In this document: positions 45,878-55,566 of the stretch, piece by piece | Position numbering within the stretch: the stretch's first letter is position 1 | Layout of the letters: each line of letters starts with the position of its first letter | From: Lachnospiraceae bacterium 3-1 | GTDB taxonomy: Bacteria; Bacillota; Clostridia; Lachnospirales; Lachnospiraceae | Direction: 5' to 3' | DNA: 64,000 nt | Assembly (NCBI GenBank): GCA_000403255.2 | Contig: KE159571.1 | Location: forward strand, 530,111-594,110 | Notes under the pieces: model-generated | Told to the model about the DNA's origin: nothing | Databases searched by the model: none | What the model saw: the letters and a program-made list of their open reading frames with translations, nothing else | Program-made: the position numbers and the translations under genes

Positions 45878-47089
45878 ATGAAATATGATTTTACCACGAT
45901 TATGAACCGTCATGGCATGGATGCCATTGCAGTAGATGCGGTGGGAAGTGAGATGGGAGGGGCGCCGCACGCGCCCAAAGATGGCTTTGATGTGATTCCC
46001 ATGTGGGTGGCTGATATGAATTTTGCTACAGTTCCCACTGTTCAGGAGGCAGTGATAGAACGGGCAAAGCATCCGGCATTTGGTTATTTTATTCCAACAG
46101 AAGAGTATTACCAATCCATTATACGGTGGCAGGAGACCAGGAATGGGGTAAAAGGGTTGACGAGGGAATCCATTGGATATGAAAATGGGGTGCTAGGCTG
46201 TGTAGTATCTGCGCTGACTGCTTTTGCAGCTCCAGGAGATAAGATATTGCTGCATAGTCCTACGTATATAGGATTCACGTATAGTATAGAAAACAGTGGG
46301 TATAAAATTATTCACAGTCCGCTAAAACAGGATGAAAATCACGTCTGGCGGATGGACTATGATGATATGGACCGGAAATTGAAAGAAAACCATATCCATG
46401 TAGCTGTATTTTGCAGTCCCCATAACCCTTGTGGCCGTGTTTGGGAACAATGGGAAATAGAAAAGGCGATGGAGATTTATCGCGACAATGATTGTGTGGT
46501 AATTTCGGATGAAATCTGGTCTGATATTATCTTGAATGGAAACAAGCATATTCCTACCCAGTCGGTCAGTGAGGATGCAAGAAATCGTACGATCGCAGTT
46601 TATGCCCCCAGTAAGACCTTTAACCTGGCGGGGCTGGTGGGAAGCTATCATATTATTTATTCAAAATATTTGAAGGATCGGGTGGATGCTAATGGAAGTA
46701 AATCCCATTATAACAACATGAATGTGCTTTCCATGCATGCACTGATCGGGGCTTATCGCCAGGAAGGATATGAATGGGTGGACGAGCTGTGTCAGGTCTT
46801 AGGGAAAAATGTAAATTATGCATGGGATTATATCCAGGAGAATTTCAAAGGAGTGCAGGTCAGCAAGCCGGAAGGGACCTATATGTTGTTTTTGGATTGT
46901 TCCCAGTGGTGCAAGAGCAAGGGAATAACCATTGATGAACTGTTAAAGGCTGGATGGGATGTAGGAGTGGCATGGCAGGATGGCAGGAGCTTTCATGGGC
47001 CGTGGGCCATCCGTATGAATCTTGCGCTTCCATTTTCCAGAGTACAGGAAGCATTTGAGCGGTTGCAAAAATATGTTTTCAAAATTTGA
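45878..47089 (+). CDS. patB: PatB/MalY-type PLP aminotransferase (cystathionine beta-lyase)
   Basis: 403 aa, fold-type I PLP enzyme. Motifs: IPMWVADMNFATVP, HPAFGYFIPTEEYY, FCSPHNPCGRVW, VVISDEIWSDII, and the PLP lysine in APSKTFNLAGL. Arg near the C-terminus in WAIRMNLALP. Members cleave C-S bonds of cystathionine or cysteine conjugates, releasing pyruvate and ammonia. The ATG at 45878 is preferred to one two codons earlier because AGGAG is then seven bases away. It is followed by a terminator, so it is its own unit. Confidence 0.88.
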   Translation: MKYDFTTIMNRHGMDAIAVDAVGSEMGGAPHAPKDGFDVIPMWVADMNFATVPTVQEAVIERAKHPAFGYFIPTEEYYQSIIRWQETRNGVKGLTRESIGYENGVLGCVVSALTAFAAPGDKILLHSPTYIGFTYSIENSGYKIIHSPLKQDENHVWRMDYDDMDRKLKENHIHVAVFCSPHNPCGRVWEQWEIEKAMEIYRDNDCVVISDEIWSDIILNGNKHIPTQSVSEDARNRTIAVYAPSKTFNLAGLVGSYHIIYSKYLKDRVDANGSKSHYNNMNVLSMHALIGAYRQEGYEWVDELCQVLGKNVNYAWDYIQENFKGVQVSKPEGTYMLFLDCSQWCKSKGITIDELLKAGWDVGVAWQDGRSFHGPWAIRMNLALPFSRVQEAFERLQKYVFKI

Positions 47090-47155
47090 GAAATGACCTT
47101 CTCCTTGACTTTTTTTTGCTTCTATGGTATCTTTGAAAACAAAACATTCAAACTT

Positions 47156-47192
47156 CCGCCTTCTATCATTTGTTTTGTAGGAGGCGGTTTTT
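47156..47192 (+). terminator. Rho-independent terminator after patB
   Basis: Stem ccgcct / aggcgg (47156-47161 and 47182-47187) with a long loop, then TTTTT. Typical intrinsic terminator about 65 bases after the patB stop. Confidence 0.7.
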
Positions 47193-47242
47193 ATCGTTGG
47201 AAGAAGTAAGCAAAGGAAATATGAATCAAGGAGGCAGAGATT

Positions 47243-49210
47243 ATGTGTACAAGATGCGGCAAAGGAAAATATTATATGACAACAGCCATTGCCTATACGT
47301 CCGGCAAACCTCACATTGGAAATACCTATGAGATTGTATTGGCAGACAGTATTGCAAGGTTCAAACGTCAGGAAGGATATGATGTTTATTTTCAGACCGG
47401 AACCGATGAGCATGGACAGAAAATTCAGATTAAGGCAGAGGAAGCTGGGATTACACCCAAGGAATACGTGGATAATATTGCAGGAAAAGTCAAGGACATC
47501 TGGGATTTGATGAATTCTTCCTATGATAGCTTTGTGCGGACTACGGATCAAGACCATGAGGAGCAGGTAGCCAAAATTTTTAGAAAACTTTATGATCAGG
47601 GTGATATTTACAAAAGCGCTTATGAAGGATTATACTGTACGCCCTGTGAATCCTTCTGGACGGAATCTCAGCTCGTTGATGGAAAATGCCCAGACTGTGG
47701 CGGTGAGGTTCAGCCAGCCAGAGAAGAGGCATATTTCTTTAAAATGAGTAAATATGCAGATCGTTTGATTGAGCATATCAATACCCATCCTGATTTTATA
47801 CAGCCGGTATCTCGGAAAAATGAGATGATGAACAACTTTCTTTTACCGGGGCTTCAGGATCTGTGTGTATCTAGAACCTCTTTTAGCTGGGGCATTCCGG
47901 TGGATTTTGATCCGAAGCATGTAATTTATGTTTGGCTGGATGCATTAAGCAACTATATTACGAAAATTGGATATGATACAGAGGGAAATTCCAGTGATTT
48001 GTTCTATAAAAACTGGCCCGCAGAGCTCCATTTGATTGGGAAGGATATCATTCGGTTCCATACAATATACTGGCCGATATTTTTGATGGCATTGGACTTG
48101 CCTTTGCCAAAACAGATTTTTGGACATCCTTGGCTGCTTCAGGGCGACGGCAAGATGAGTAAATCAAAAGGAAATGTACTCTATGCGGATGAAATGACAG
48201 AGGTATTTGGCGTAGATGCTGTCCGTTATTTCCTACTCCATGAAATGCCTTTTGACAATGATGGGGTTATTTCCTGGGAACTGGTGACAGAGCGGCGCAA
48301 TTCTGATTTGGCAAACACGCTGGGAAATCTGGTGAACCGGACCATTTCCATGAGTAATAAATATTTTGACGGAGTAGTCACCAATGAGAATGTATCAGAA
48401 GAAGTAGATGAAGATTTGAAACGGGTAGTGACAGGCGCTGTGAAGACGGTAACTGCTAAAATGGATGAATTGCGAGTGGCAGATGCATTGACGGAAATTA
48501 TGAATCTGTTTAAACGCTGCAATAAGTATATTGACGAGACAACCCCCTGGATTCTGGCAAAGGAGGAAGCATCCAAACCTCGTCTTGCCACGGTTTTGTA
48601 CAATTTGGTGGAAAGCATTGCCATTGGAGCTAGCCTCCTTAAGAGCTTTATGCCCCAAACCTCTGAGAAAATTTTGTCTCAGTTAAATGCCTTTGAGGTT
48701 CCTTTTGATGAGTTGGACAGCTTCGGACATTATGGAAGTGGAACCAAGGTGACTTCCCAGCCGGAAATTCTCTTTGAGCGGATGAAATTAGAAGATGTAT
48801 TTGCAAAGGTAGAAGAATTGCATCCTGAGACAGAAGAGGAGGAACAGACCCAAGAGGAGCCAGGGATTGACATAGAACCCAAGGCAGAAATTGAATTTGA
48901 TGATTTTATGGCAATGCAGTTTCAGGTGGGAGAAATTATAGCTTGTGAAGCGGTTGCCAAATCCAAAAAGCTTCTTTGCTCTCAGGTGCGAATCGGTAGT
49001 CAGGTGAAACAAATTGTATCAGGGATTCGGAAATATTATTCTCCAGAAGAAATGGTAGGCAAGAAGGTTATGGTGCTTGTAAACCTCAAGCCTGCGAAAT
49101 TAGCAGGAGTGTTGTCGGAAGGAATGCTGCTGTGTGCAGAGGATGAAAACGGAGAACTGTCATTGATGGTGCCTGAAAAGAAAATGCCTTCTGGCGCAGA
49201 AATCTGTTAA
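47243..49210 (+). CDS. metG: Methionyl-tRNA synthetase
   Basis: 655 aa. Class I signature SGKPHIGN (HIGH), KMSKS in GDGKMSKSKGN, and a zinc site with Cys pairs CTPC and CPDC in the connective domain. Anticodon-binding helices up to about residue 525, and a C-terminal EMAP/Trbp111-like tRNA-binding domain (IEFDDFMAMQFQVGEIIACE onward). It charges tRNA-Met in the cytosol. Ribosome site GGAGG seven bases upstream. tatD follows after 16 bases, a common order in Firmicutes. I see no T-box leader in the short upstream region. Confidence 0.96.
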   Translation: MCTRCGKGKYYMTTAIAYTSGKPHIGNTYEIVLADSIARFKRQEGYDVYFQTGTDEHGQKIQIKAEEAGITPKEYVDNIAGKVKDIWDLMNSSYDSFVRTTDQDHEEQVAKIFRKLYDQGDIYKSAYEGLYCTPCESFWTESQLVDGKCPDCGGEVQPAREEAYFFKMSKYADRLIEHINTHPDFIQPVSRKNEMMNNFLLPGLQDLCVSRTSFSWGIPVDFDPKHVIYVWLDALSNYITKIGYDTEGNSSDLFYKNWPAELHLIGKDIIRFHTIYWPIFLMALDLPLPKQIFGHPWLLQGDGKMSKSKGNVLYADEMTEVFGVDAVRYFLLHEMPFDNDGVISWELVTERRNSDLANTLGNLVNRTISMSNKYFDGVVTNENVSEEVDEDLKRVVTGAVKTVTAKMDELRVADALTEIMNLFKRCNKYIDETTPWILAKEEASKPRLATVLYNLVESIAIGASLLKSFMPQTSEKILSQLNAFEVPFDELDSFGHYGSGTKVTSQPEILFERMKLEDVFAKVEELHPETEEEEQTQEEPGIDIEPKAEIEFDDFMAMQFQVGEIIACEAVAKSKKLLCSQVRIGSQVKQIVSGIRKYYSPEEMVGKKVMVLVNLKPAKLAGVLSEGMLLCAEDENGELSLMVPEKKMPSGAEIC

Positions 49211-49226
49211 GGCAGGAGGGCAGATT

Positions 49227-50003
49227 ATGATATTTGAAAGTCATGCCCATTATGATGACAAGAGGTTCGACCCTGATCGGGAAGAGCTTCTGTCATCTAT
49301 GCCAGAGCATGGGATTGAAACCATTATAAATGTAGGGTCCGATTTGGAAGGGGTGAAGAAAACCCTTGATTTGATCCAACAATATGAATATATGTATGGG
49401 GCAGTTGGTATTCATCCCAGTGAAATTTCTGATCTGAATGAGGAGATCTATGAGTGGATGCAGGAAAAATGCAGCCTTCCCAAAGTTGTTTCCATCGGAG
49501 AAATTGGCTTGGACTACTACTGGGAGAAGGAAGAAGAGGAAAGACGGAATCAACGTTATTGGTTCTGCCGTCAGATGGAGCTGGCAAGAGAACAGAATCT
49601 TCCGGTTATTCTTCATTCTAGGGATGCAGCAGAGGATACTTTGAAATTGGTACAGGGAATTCATGGGGAACAGATACCAGGAGTGATACACTGCTTTTCC
49701 TATTCTACAGAAATGGCCAAAGAGTATATTAAAATGGGTTACTATATCGGAATTGGCGGAGTGGTAACATTTAAAAATTCCAGAAAATTAAAAGAAACAG
49801 TAGCCCAGATTCCGTTAGAATATATTTTATTGGAAACAGATTGTCCCTATCTGTCACCTGAGCCAGAGCGGGGGAAACGCAATTCTTCCCGGAATCTGGT
49901 GTATGTAGCGGAGGAAATTGCTCGTATCCGAGGAATTTCTTATGAGGAAGTGACAAAAGCCACCAGGGAAAATGCTCGAAAATTATTTTCAAAGGTTAAA
50001 TAG
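49227..50003 (+). CDS. tatD: TatD family metal-dependent deoxyribonuclease
   Basis: 258 aa, amidohydrolase-like TIM barrel. Metal ligands: ESHAHYDD (HxH), IGEIGLDYYW (Glu), VILHSRDA (His), GVIHCFSYS (His), LLETDCPYL (Asp). The usual first residue Asp of DSHxH is Glu here, a mild change. The enzyme degrades DNA 3'-to-5' in repair. Cotranscribed with metG. Confidence 0.93.
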   Translation: MIFESHAHYDDKRFDPDREELLSSMPEHGIETIINVGSDLEGVKKTLDLIQQYEYMYGAVGIHPSEISDLNEEIYEWMQEKCSLPKVVSIGEIGLDYYWEKEEEERRNQRYWFCRQMELAREQNLPVILHSRDAAEDTLKLVQGIHGEQIPGVIHCFSYSTEMAKEYIKMGYYIGIGGVVTFKNSRKLKETVAQIPLEYILLETDCPYLSPEPERGKRNSSRNLVYVAEEIARIRGISYEEVTKATRENARKLFSKVK

Positions 50004-50022
50004 AAATATTTCACAAATGGTA

Positions 50023-50079
50023 TTGACACATCTGTGTATATACTGTATATATTAATATGTACAGTATATACACAGATGT
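50023..50079 (+). promoter_or_regulatory. Promoter overlapped by a 52-bp perfect palindrome (GntR operator)
   Basis: TTGACA (50023-50028), 17-base spacer, TATATA (50046-50051). A palindrome with two perfect 20-base arms (acatctgtgtatatactgta at 50028-50047; its complement at 50060-50079) covers the spacer, -10 and expected transcript start. Each arm also contains a smaller dyad of the form TATATAC-N-GTATATA. A YtrA-type GntR repressor is encoded in the downstream operon and is the likely binder. Confidence 0.7.
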
Positions 50080-50182
50080 TTTGCATTTTTAGGGAATTCC
50101 TTTGAGCAAATGGATACATAGAGGTTGCATAAACTATTTTTCCTGAATGAAGTAGTATTTATGCAGCAGAATGGAGGGAATT

Positions 50183-51028
50183 ATGGAACCAATCTTACAG
50201 ATCGAGAACGCTTCTACAGAACGGGGAACGGTTTTTTGGCTGCGGAATGTAAATTTAACCTTGGAACCAGGGATTTTCATGGGTGTGATTGGAAGGAATG
50301 GAGCCGGTAAGACAACACTTTTTCATATGATTTGCGGGCTTTCCCGTATCAGCGGAGGAGACTTGCGGTTGGCTGGAGTCAGTATGAGGCATGAACCCAA
50401 AAGGTGTAAACGGGAGATGGGAATTATTTTTGATGATGACTATTTTCGCTTGGATTTGTCGGTGAAGCACGCTGGAATTATCTATGGAGCTTATTATGAC
50501 AGGTATTCCCAGGCTGTTTTTTTGAATTATTGCCGGAAATTTGAAGTGGATATCAAACAGAACTTAAGGAAATTGTCAAAGGGTAATTATATGAAGTTTC
50601 AGTTGGCGTTTGCCCTTGCACATCATCCAAAGCTGATTTTGATGGATGAGCCGGAAGCAAGGCTTGATCCAGTGTTTCGACGGGAATGGATGAATCTATT
50701 GTATGATGTTTTGGACGATACCTGCAGTGTTTTGTTCGCTACACATTTGACCGAAGAGCTGGAACAGTATGCAGATGCAGTCACAATGTTGTCAAAGGGG
50801 CAGCAGGTATTTTCTCTTACCATGTTGGAGCTGGAGGAACAGTACAAGATTGTGCGAGGCAGCAAAGAGGAGCTGGATGCTCTTTCTGAGCGGCTGCTTG
50901 GCAGGCGGAGGATGGAGCATTACGAAGAAGGACTGTTTCGGGAGGATGGAGAGGGATTGCAAGGAAAGAACAGCGTGTCACGGCCTTCACTGGCAGATTT
51001 GATGTACTATTTAGATGGCAGGGATTGA
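50183..51028 (+). CDS. ABC transporter ATP-binding protein
   Basis: 281 aa. Walker A GRNGAGKTT, signature LSKGNYMKFQ, Walker B LILMDEPEARLDP, and His switch FATHLTEE; the Q-loop position is IFDDDYF, without the usual Gln. It resembles the YtrB-like group of ATPases controlled by GntR regulators. The start at 50183 is directly after GGAGGGAATT. First gene of the five-gene operon; pairs with the membrane protein that follows. Confidence 0.88.
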   Translation: MEPILQIENASTERGTVFWLRNVNLTLEPGIFMGVIGRNGAGKTTLFHMICGLSRISGGDLRLAGVSMRHEPKRCKREMGIIFDDDYFRLDLSVKHAGIIYGAYYDRYSQAVFLNYCRKFEVDIKQNLRKLSKGNYMKFQLAFALAHHPKLILMDEPEARLDPVFRREWMNLLYDVLDDTCSVLFATHLTEELEQYADAVTMLSKGQQVFSLTMLELEEQYKIVRGSKEELDALSERLLGRRRMEHYEEGLFREDGEGLQGKNSVSRPSLADLMYYLDGRD

Positions 51029-51047
51029 GGAGTAAAGAGCGATTTGT

Positions 51048-51758
51048 ATGAACAATAGAAAAGAAAATGACGGAAATAGAACTAAAAGAAATTTTACATT
51101 GAAAAGATTTTTGTGTACAGGCAGAGAGCTATTGGTAGAAACTCGTGGTTCCCTTCATACCAGCAGAGGAAAGTGGGGGCTTGCACTGTTTCTGTTTGGA
51201 ATGGTTGTAGGAATTTATAAGGCATTGACTGGAGCAGAATTGGATGAGAAACAGAGTAATTTGTTTTTCGCCACTTTATGGAGCGCCATGGGCCTGGTTG
51301 TTCTATCCAGCTTACAGAATTACAAACTTTTGTATCTGCTTCCCATGAGCCGGAAAGAATTTGCAGCAGGCCAAATGCAGAAAGCAGCATGGATAGCTAT
51401 TATTATTTTAGGGGTTATCACGGCACAATTTGCATGTATGAATTTTGGTATGGAGAATTTCTGGCAAAATGTTATTTGGAAAGGCATACCAGTTAGTATT
51501 TCCCTGAGTGCGTATCAAATTGCCTGGATAAAGCCAATCAAAGAGAGCGAGACGACGGGAACAAAGATGTACCATTTATCCTTTTGGGTTTTGATTCTGG
51601 ATGTAGGAATTGGATTTTTAAATCTTATGTTTGTGGTGGATTCCTGGAATATGTTCCATTGGACTCTCTCTGTGTTAAATTATGGGATATGTATTTGTGC
51701 GACGTTGTATTTTTATCGGAAAATTGCTTTTGTAGATTTATACTATGATGAGTTGTGA
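51048..51758 (+). CDS. ABC transporter membrane protein
   Basis: 236 aa with about five or six hydrophobic helices (GLALFLFGMVVGIYKAL, WSAMGLVVLSSLQNYKL, and others). It contains the motif KLLYLLPMSRKEFAAGQM, which is typical of ABC-2-like permeases in GntR-controlled operons (a short loop with LPxS/T). Probably the channel partner of the preceding ATPase. Substrate unknown; related systems respond to cell-wall antibiotics. Confidence 0.75.
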   Translation: MNNRKENDGNRTKRNFTLKRFLCTGRELLVETRGSLHTSRGKWGLALFLFGMVVGIYKALTGAELDEKQSNLFFATLWSAMGLVVLSSLQNYKLLYLLPMSRKEFAAGQMQKAAWIAIIILGVITAQFACMNFGMENFWQNVIWKGIPVSISLSAYQIAWIKPIKESETTGTKMYHLSFWVLILDVGIGFLNLMFVVDSWNMFHWTLSVLNYGICICATLYFYRKIAFVDLYYDEL

Positions 51759-51788
51759 TGATTTCCCATATCAGAAAGGAACTGTTTC

Positions 51789-52163
51789 ATGAAAATTTTA
51801 ATTTCTAATACAAGCAATCTCGCCATTTATGAACAGATTATCCGGCAGATTAAGGATGCAGTGATTGCAAAAGAAATACAAGAGGGGGAACCCCTTCCTT
51901 CCATTCGCTCCCTGGCAAAAGACCTGCAAATCAGCGTTATTACCACCAAGCGGGCTTATGAAGAGCTGGAAAAGGAAGGATTAATCTATTCGGTGGCAGG
52001 TAAGGGATTCTATGTTGCCAAGCAGAACACCAATATGCTGAAAGAGAAGAAAATACAGATACTAGAGGAGGAGTTAGGAAAATTAGCGCTGGAATGGAAA
52101 AGAGCCGGACTTACGAAAGAGGATATGACAGATTATATTGAGGTATTATTTGAAGAACTGTAA
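51789..52163 (+). CDS. GntR-family regulator, YtrA subfamily
   Basis: 124 aa: a winged helix-turn-helix (AIYEQIIRQIKDAVI, PLPSIRSLAKDLQIS, KRAYEELEKEGLIYSVAGKGFYV) followed by only about 45 helical residues. The short C-terminal part defines the YtrA subfamily, which represses its own ABC operon. The palindrome at 50028-50079 is the likely operator. Confidence 0.9.
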   Translation: MKILISNTSNLAIYEQIIRQIKDAVIAKEIQEGEPLPSIRSLAKDLQISVITTKRAYEELEKEGLIYSVAGKGFYVAKQNTNMLKEKKIQILEEELGKLALEWKRAGLTKEDMTDYIEVLFEEL

Positions 52164-52238
52164 TTCAAACAAACGGCGGCAGATGGGGCTGCTTCCATTA
52201 TGTTTGTGTCAGTAAAGGAACACAGAACGGAGGTAAAT

Positions 52239-53210
52239 ATGAAAAAGCCAGAGAAAATTTATCCAGAATGGGAGATATCCCACACAGGGCTGAAAGTGGA
52301 AAGGCTCTCTAAGAAGTACAGGCGGTTTCAATTAAAGGATGTTTCTTTTGAAATTCCACCAGGAAGTATCTTAGGATTATTGGGAAGAAATGGGGCAGGA
52401 AAGACGACTGCCATTAAAATACTTACTGGACATACGAAAAAAAACAGTGGAAGCATCTGGGTCAATGGCATAGATATGACAAAGTCTCTGGTAGCTGCTC
52501 AGTCTCAGATTGGGTTTGTGTTGGAGGAACCCATGTTTTTGGAGACAAAGAGTCTTTGGGAGAATGGGAAGATTTTTGGTAGATTTTATCCAGGATTTAC
52601 CGAGGAGACATGGAAGGAATGGCTTTCGATCTGTAACCTGAAGAAGTCTGACTGGCTGGGGATGCTGTCCAAAGGCCAGCGGGTAAAGTTCCAGTTCGCC
52701 TTTGCCATGGCTCATCATCCCAGAGTACTCCTGCTGGATGAACCCACCGGTAATCTGGACCCAGTTTTTCGAAGAGAATTTCTTGATATTTTGCAGGAGG
52801 CGGTGGAGAAGGAACAAATCAGTGTGTTGTTCTCTTCTCATCTTCCGTCAGATTTGGAAAAAGTAGCAGACCAAATTGCACTTTTAGAACAGGGGGAACT
52901 TCTCTATGCGGATTCTATGGAAGCTCTCTTTTCACGTTATTGTTTGGTGAAGGGAGGACCAGAGGAAGGTAAGAGACTAAAGAGGGAACATCCCTCAGAA
53001 ATTTTGGGTATTCAGGTGAATAGGGTAGGATTTGAGGCAATGTTAGACAAGGAGAAATTGCCCGAAAGCCAAAGAAGAGAGCTGGATGAAGCCTTTGGCG
53101 ATGGATTGGCTTGCCTGGAATGGGCAGGGAGTGAGGTTCTGTGGGAAGAGATTGACTTATCAAAGTGGATGTATTATATGACAAAGGGAGGCTGGTATTG
53201 TGAATCATAA
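52239..53210 (+). CDS. ABC transporter ATP-binding protein, second
   Basis: 323 aa. Walker A GRNGAGKTT, Q-loop region FVLEEPMF, signature LSKGQRVKFQ, Walker B LLLDEPTGNLDP, switch FSSHLPSD. A C-terminal extension of about 90 residues follows the ATPase core. The start at 52239 has CGGAGG six bases upstream; an upstream ATG lacks a site. It overlaps the next membrane gene by 11 bases. Confidence 0.9.
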   Translation: MKKPEKIYPEWEISHTGLKVERLSKKYRRFQLKDVSFEIPPGSILGLLGRNGAGKTTAIKILTGHTKKNSGSIWVNGIDMTKSLVAAQSQIGFVLEEPMFLETKSLWENGKIFGRFYPGFTEETWKEWLSICNLKKSDWLGMLSKGQRVKFQFAFAMAHHPRVLLLDEPTGNLDPVFRREFLDILQEAVEKEQISVLFSSHLPSDLEKVADQIALLEQGELLYADSMEALFSRYCLVKGGPEEGKRLKREHPSEILGIQVNRVGFEAMLDKEKLPESQRRELDEAFGDGLACLEWAGSEVLWEEIDLSKWMYYMTKGGWYCES

Positions 53211-53748
53211 GGAATTTAAGAATATCATGCAGATGCAAATTGACTGTATCATAAATGGAACAGGGAAAATCCTTTTGTTCTTTGGATATGCGATATACTT
53301 TATACTGGCCGTTCAAGGAGAATATAAGGTTCCTATGTATATGGCTAATCTGTCGACGGTGATTAGTATGATAATTGTATTTTATGTTATGGTGCGTTTT
53401 ACCAGGCGGGAGGGGGAACATTGGCGCTCTATGTATGAGAAGATTCGGTATTTTCCCATAGATAGAAAGAAATATCTGTTGGCACAGTCAATTCCAGTGA
53501 TACAGGCGATAGGTCTGCTGATTCTCCTACAATGGGTAGTATTTGCAGGCAGAATATTGGCGCAGCGTGAGATTGCATTAGAAGCCATGGTAAGGGTTTC
53601 CTTACAAACGTTAGTCAGTGGAAGCAGTTTTTTTGTTGGTTTTCTGGGGCTTACGGTAATCGGAGAAGGAGCATTGTATTTATTTCCACTGCCATTCGTA
53701 GTAGGAATGGGGTTGGCAAATTTGGCAGGTAACTTTATAATGAGATAA
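53200..53748 (+). CDS. ABC transporter membrane protein, second
   Basis: 182 aa with about four or five helices; starts with GTG, GGGAGG eight bases upstream, overlapping the end of the ATPase gene. Contains YFPIDRKKYLLAQSIPVIQ, the same loop-type motif as the other permease in the operon. Short for a complete ABC-2 permease, so it may dimerise or pair with the first membrane protein. Confidence 0.75.
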   Translation: MNHKEFKNIMQMQIDCIINGTGKILLFFGYAIYFILAVQGEYKVPMYMANLSTVISMIIVFYVMVRFTRREGEHWRSMYEKIRYFPIDRKKYLLAQSIPVIQAIGLLILLQWVVFAGRILAQREIALEAMVRVSLQTLVSGSSFFVGFLGLTVIGEGALYLFPLPFVVGMGLANLAGNFIMR

Positions 53749-53827
53749 GAGCTCTTAGAACGTATGCGATTCACAAAATGAACGGCTGTGCAAGAGACAT
53801 AGTTTATGAATTAAAAGGAAGGTAAAA

Positions 53828-54715
53828 ATGGCTGATTTAGGAAAACCGCAGAATACCATAGCGGTATTGCAGAAATATAACTTTAATTTCCAAAAAAAAT
53901 TTGGACAGAATTTTCTGATTGACAGTAGAGTTTTGGATAAAATTATTGAGGCGGCAACCATTACCAAGGAGGATTTTGTATTAGAAATTGGTCCGGGAAT
54001 TGGAACAATGACACAATATCTCTGTGAAAATGCCAGGGAAGTGGTTGCGGTGGAGATTGACCGAAATTTAATTCCTATTTTAAAGGATACCCTGAAGGAT
54101 TATCAAAATGTGGAGATATGGAATGAAGATATCTTGAAAGTAGATATCAATCGTCTGGCTCAGGAAAAGAATCAGGGCCGTCCCATAAAGGTGGTGGCAA
54201 ATCTGCCCTATTACATTACAACACCGATTATTATGGGATTGTTTGAAAGTCATGTTCCATTAGAAAGTATCACTATTATGGTTCAAAAGGAAGTGGCGGA
54301 GCGGATGCAGGCAGGGCCAGGAATCAAAGATTATGGGGCCTTATCTCTGGCAGTCCAGTATTATGCCAAGCCAGAGATTGTTGCTCATGTACCTCCCAAT
54401 TGCTTTATTCCAAGGCCGAAGGTGGGAAGTGCGGTGATACGTCTTACCAGGCACAGGGAGAAAGTTCTTAAGGTGGAGAATGAGAATTTGATGTTTCGTA
54501 TCATTCGGGCTTCCTTCAACCAGAGACGAAAGACATTGGTAAATGGTTTGAATAATGCCAAGGAACTGAATCTTAAGAAAGAACAGACCGGAAAGGCCCT
54601 GGAACAGTTAGGGCTGAATCCCAGTATCCGAGGGGAGGCATTGACGCTCCAACAGTTTGCAGATTTAAGTAATCTTCTCTGTGAATCTGATTATTCCAGC
54701 AATGAAATATCATAA
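53828..54715 (+). CDS. rsmA: 16S rRNA dimethyladenosine transferase
   Basis: 295 aa. SAM-binding EIGPGIGTMTQYL, catalytic NLPYYITTPIIM, FIPRPKVGSAVIRL and FNQRRKTLVNGL: the KsgA/RsmA family signature set. It dimethylates two adjacent adenines near the 3' end of 16S rRNA during ribosome maturation. Length is normal. Ribosome site AAAAGGAAGG. The converging DNA metabolism gene ends only 7 bases after its stop. Confidence 0.96.
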   Translation: MADLGKPQNTIAVLQKYNFNFQKKFGQNFLIDSRVLDKIIEAATITKEDFVLEIGPGIGTMTQYLCENAREVVAVEIDRNLIPILKDTLKDYQNVEIWNEDILKVDINRLAQEKNQGRPIKVVANLPYYITTPIIMGLFESHVPLESITIMVQKEVAERMQAGPGIKDYGALSLAVQYYAKPEIVAHVPPNCFIPRPKVGSAVIRLTRHREKVLKVENENLMFRIIRASFNQRRKTLVNGLNNAKELNLKKEQTGKALEQLGLNPSIRGEALTLQQFADLSNLLCESDYSSNEIS

Positions 54716-54722
54716 CAGATGA

Positions 54723-55517
54723 CTACACAGTGCGGTTGAATTCAATAACATCCTGTTGAAAACGTTTCAGTATATTCTGATTCTGCAGCTTAGGATTAAT
54801 ACGGGCTTCAATGGCAATACTGTCAAAGAATCCGCACCAAAGCTTTTGATATTCCAATTCTTCTGGAGAAAACCGATGTAACATTTCCTGATTCAGATTG
54901 TGTGTATCCGTAAGGAAAAATCCTTTTCCCTTTGGGTGTACAGCAGCTTGATTGTGTGATGCATCATAGATGATAAAATTTTCCTCAGGGAGCCGGTCTG
55001 AAAAATGATCTCCAAGAAAGGGAAGCACATGATTCTTTGGATGAATCTGGGCAAAAAGTATTCCGTTTTCCAGTTCCTGAAACCGAAGAAATCCAAGGAG
55101 GTGGTGCGCTTCATTTCCAGTGCTTCTAGAAAGCTGAAATACCCGGTTCACATAGGGCTCTCCCAGATAATTCAGCACTTTGCTTCCATCCTTTAAAGCC
55201 AAGGCAAGGACAACGGTGTGATAGATTGCATCCGCTTTGTTCATAGCTTTTTTTCTGCCAGAGCTTTCTTCCAGGGAAGAAGCAGCCTGGCAAATTTCCG
55301 TATAGGTCTCTTCACCAAGACGTGTGAGGAGTGTGCGAGCTACTTTTTCACTCTTTTCATAGTCTGTCTCCACTGTGATATATTCACTGAATAATGTGTA
55401 GTTGTCTGGCGGACAGGTGGTAAGAGAGATGTTTTCATGTCCGTACCTGCTAGCCCAGGCATCGTATACTCCGGTGAAAATACCGTCGATACTGTCTTCA
55501 CAGAGAAAGATATACAT
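54723..55517 (-). CDS. Probable DNA metabolism protein linked to radical SAM (TIGR03915 type)
   Basis: 264 aa. Start MYIFLCEDSIDGIFTGVYDAW is the family hallmark; also EVHHLLGF-like NEAHHLLGFLRFQELENG and DHFSDRLPEENFIIYD. It carries a DUF4130-type domain. The start at 55517 with AAAGGAGAAC is chosen over a frame 31 codons longer. The family is found next to the radical SAM protein encoded just upstream and is believed to act with it in DNA repair or modification. Cotranscribed, 49 bases apart. Confidence 0.85.
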   Translation of the reverse strand: MYIFLCEDSIDGIFTGVYDAWASRYGHENISLTTCPPDNYTLFSEYITVETDYEKSEKVARTLLTRLGEETYTEICQAASSLEESSGRKKAMNKADAIYHTVVLALALKDGSKVLNYLGEPYVNRVFQLSRSTGNEAHHLLGFLRFQELENGILFAQIHPKNHVLPFLGDHFSDRLPEENFIIYDASHNQAAVHPKGKGFFLTDTHNLNQEMLHRFSPEELEYQKLWCGFFDSIAIEARINPKLQNQNILKRFQQDVIEFNRTV

Positions 55518-55566
55518 GGGGTTCTCCTTTCTTTCAGCTAGTAGGTTAGTAGGCGTTTGCAAAATC

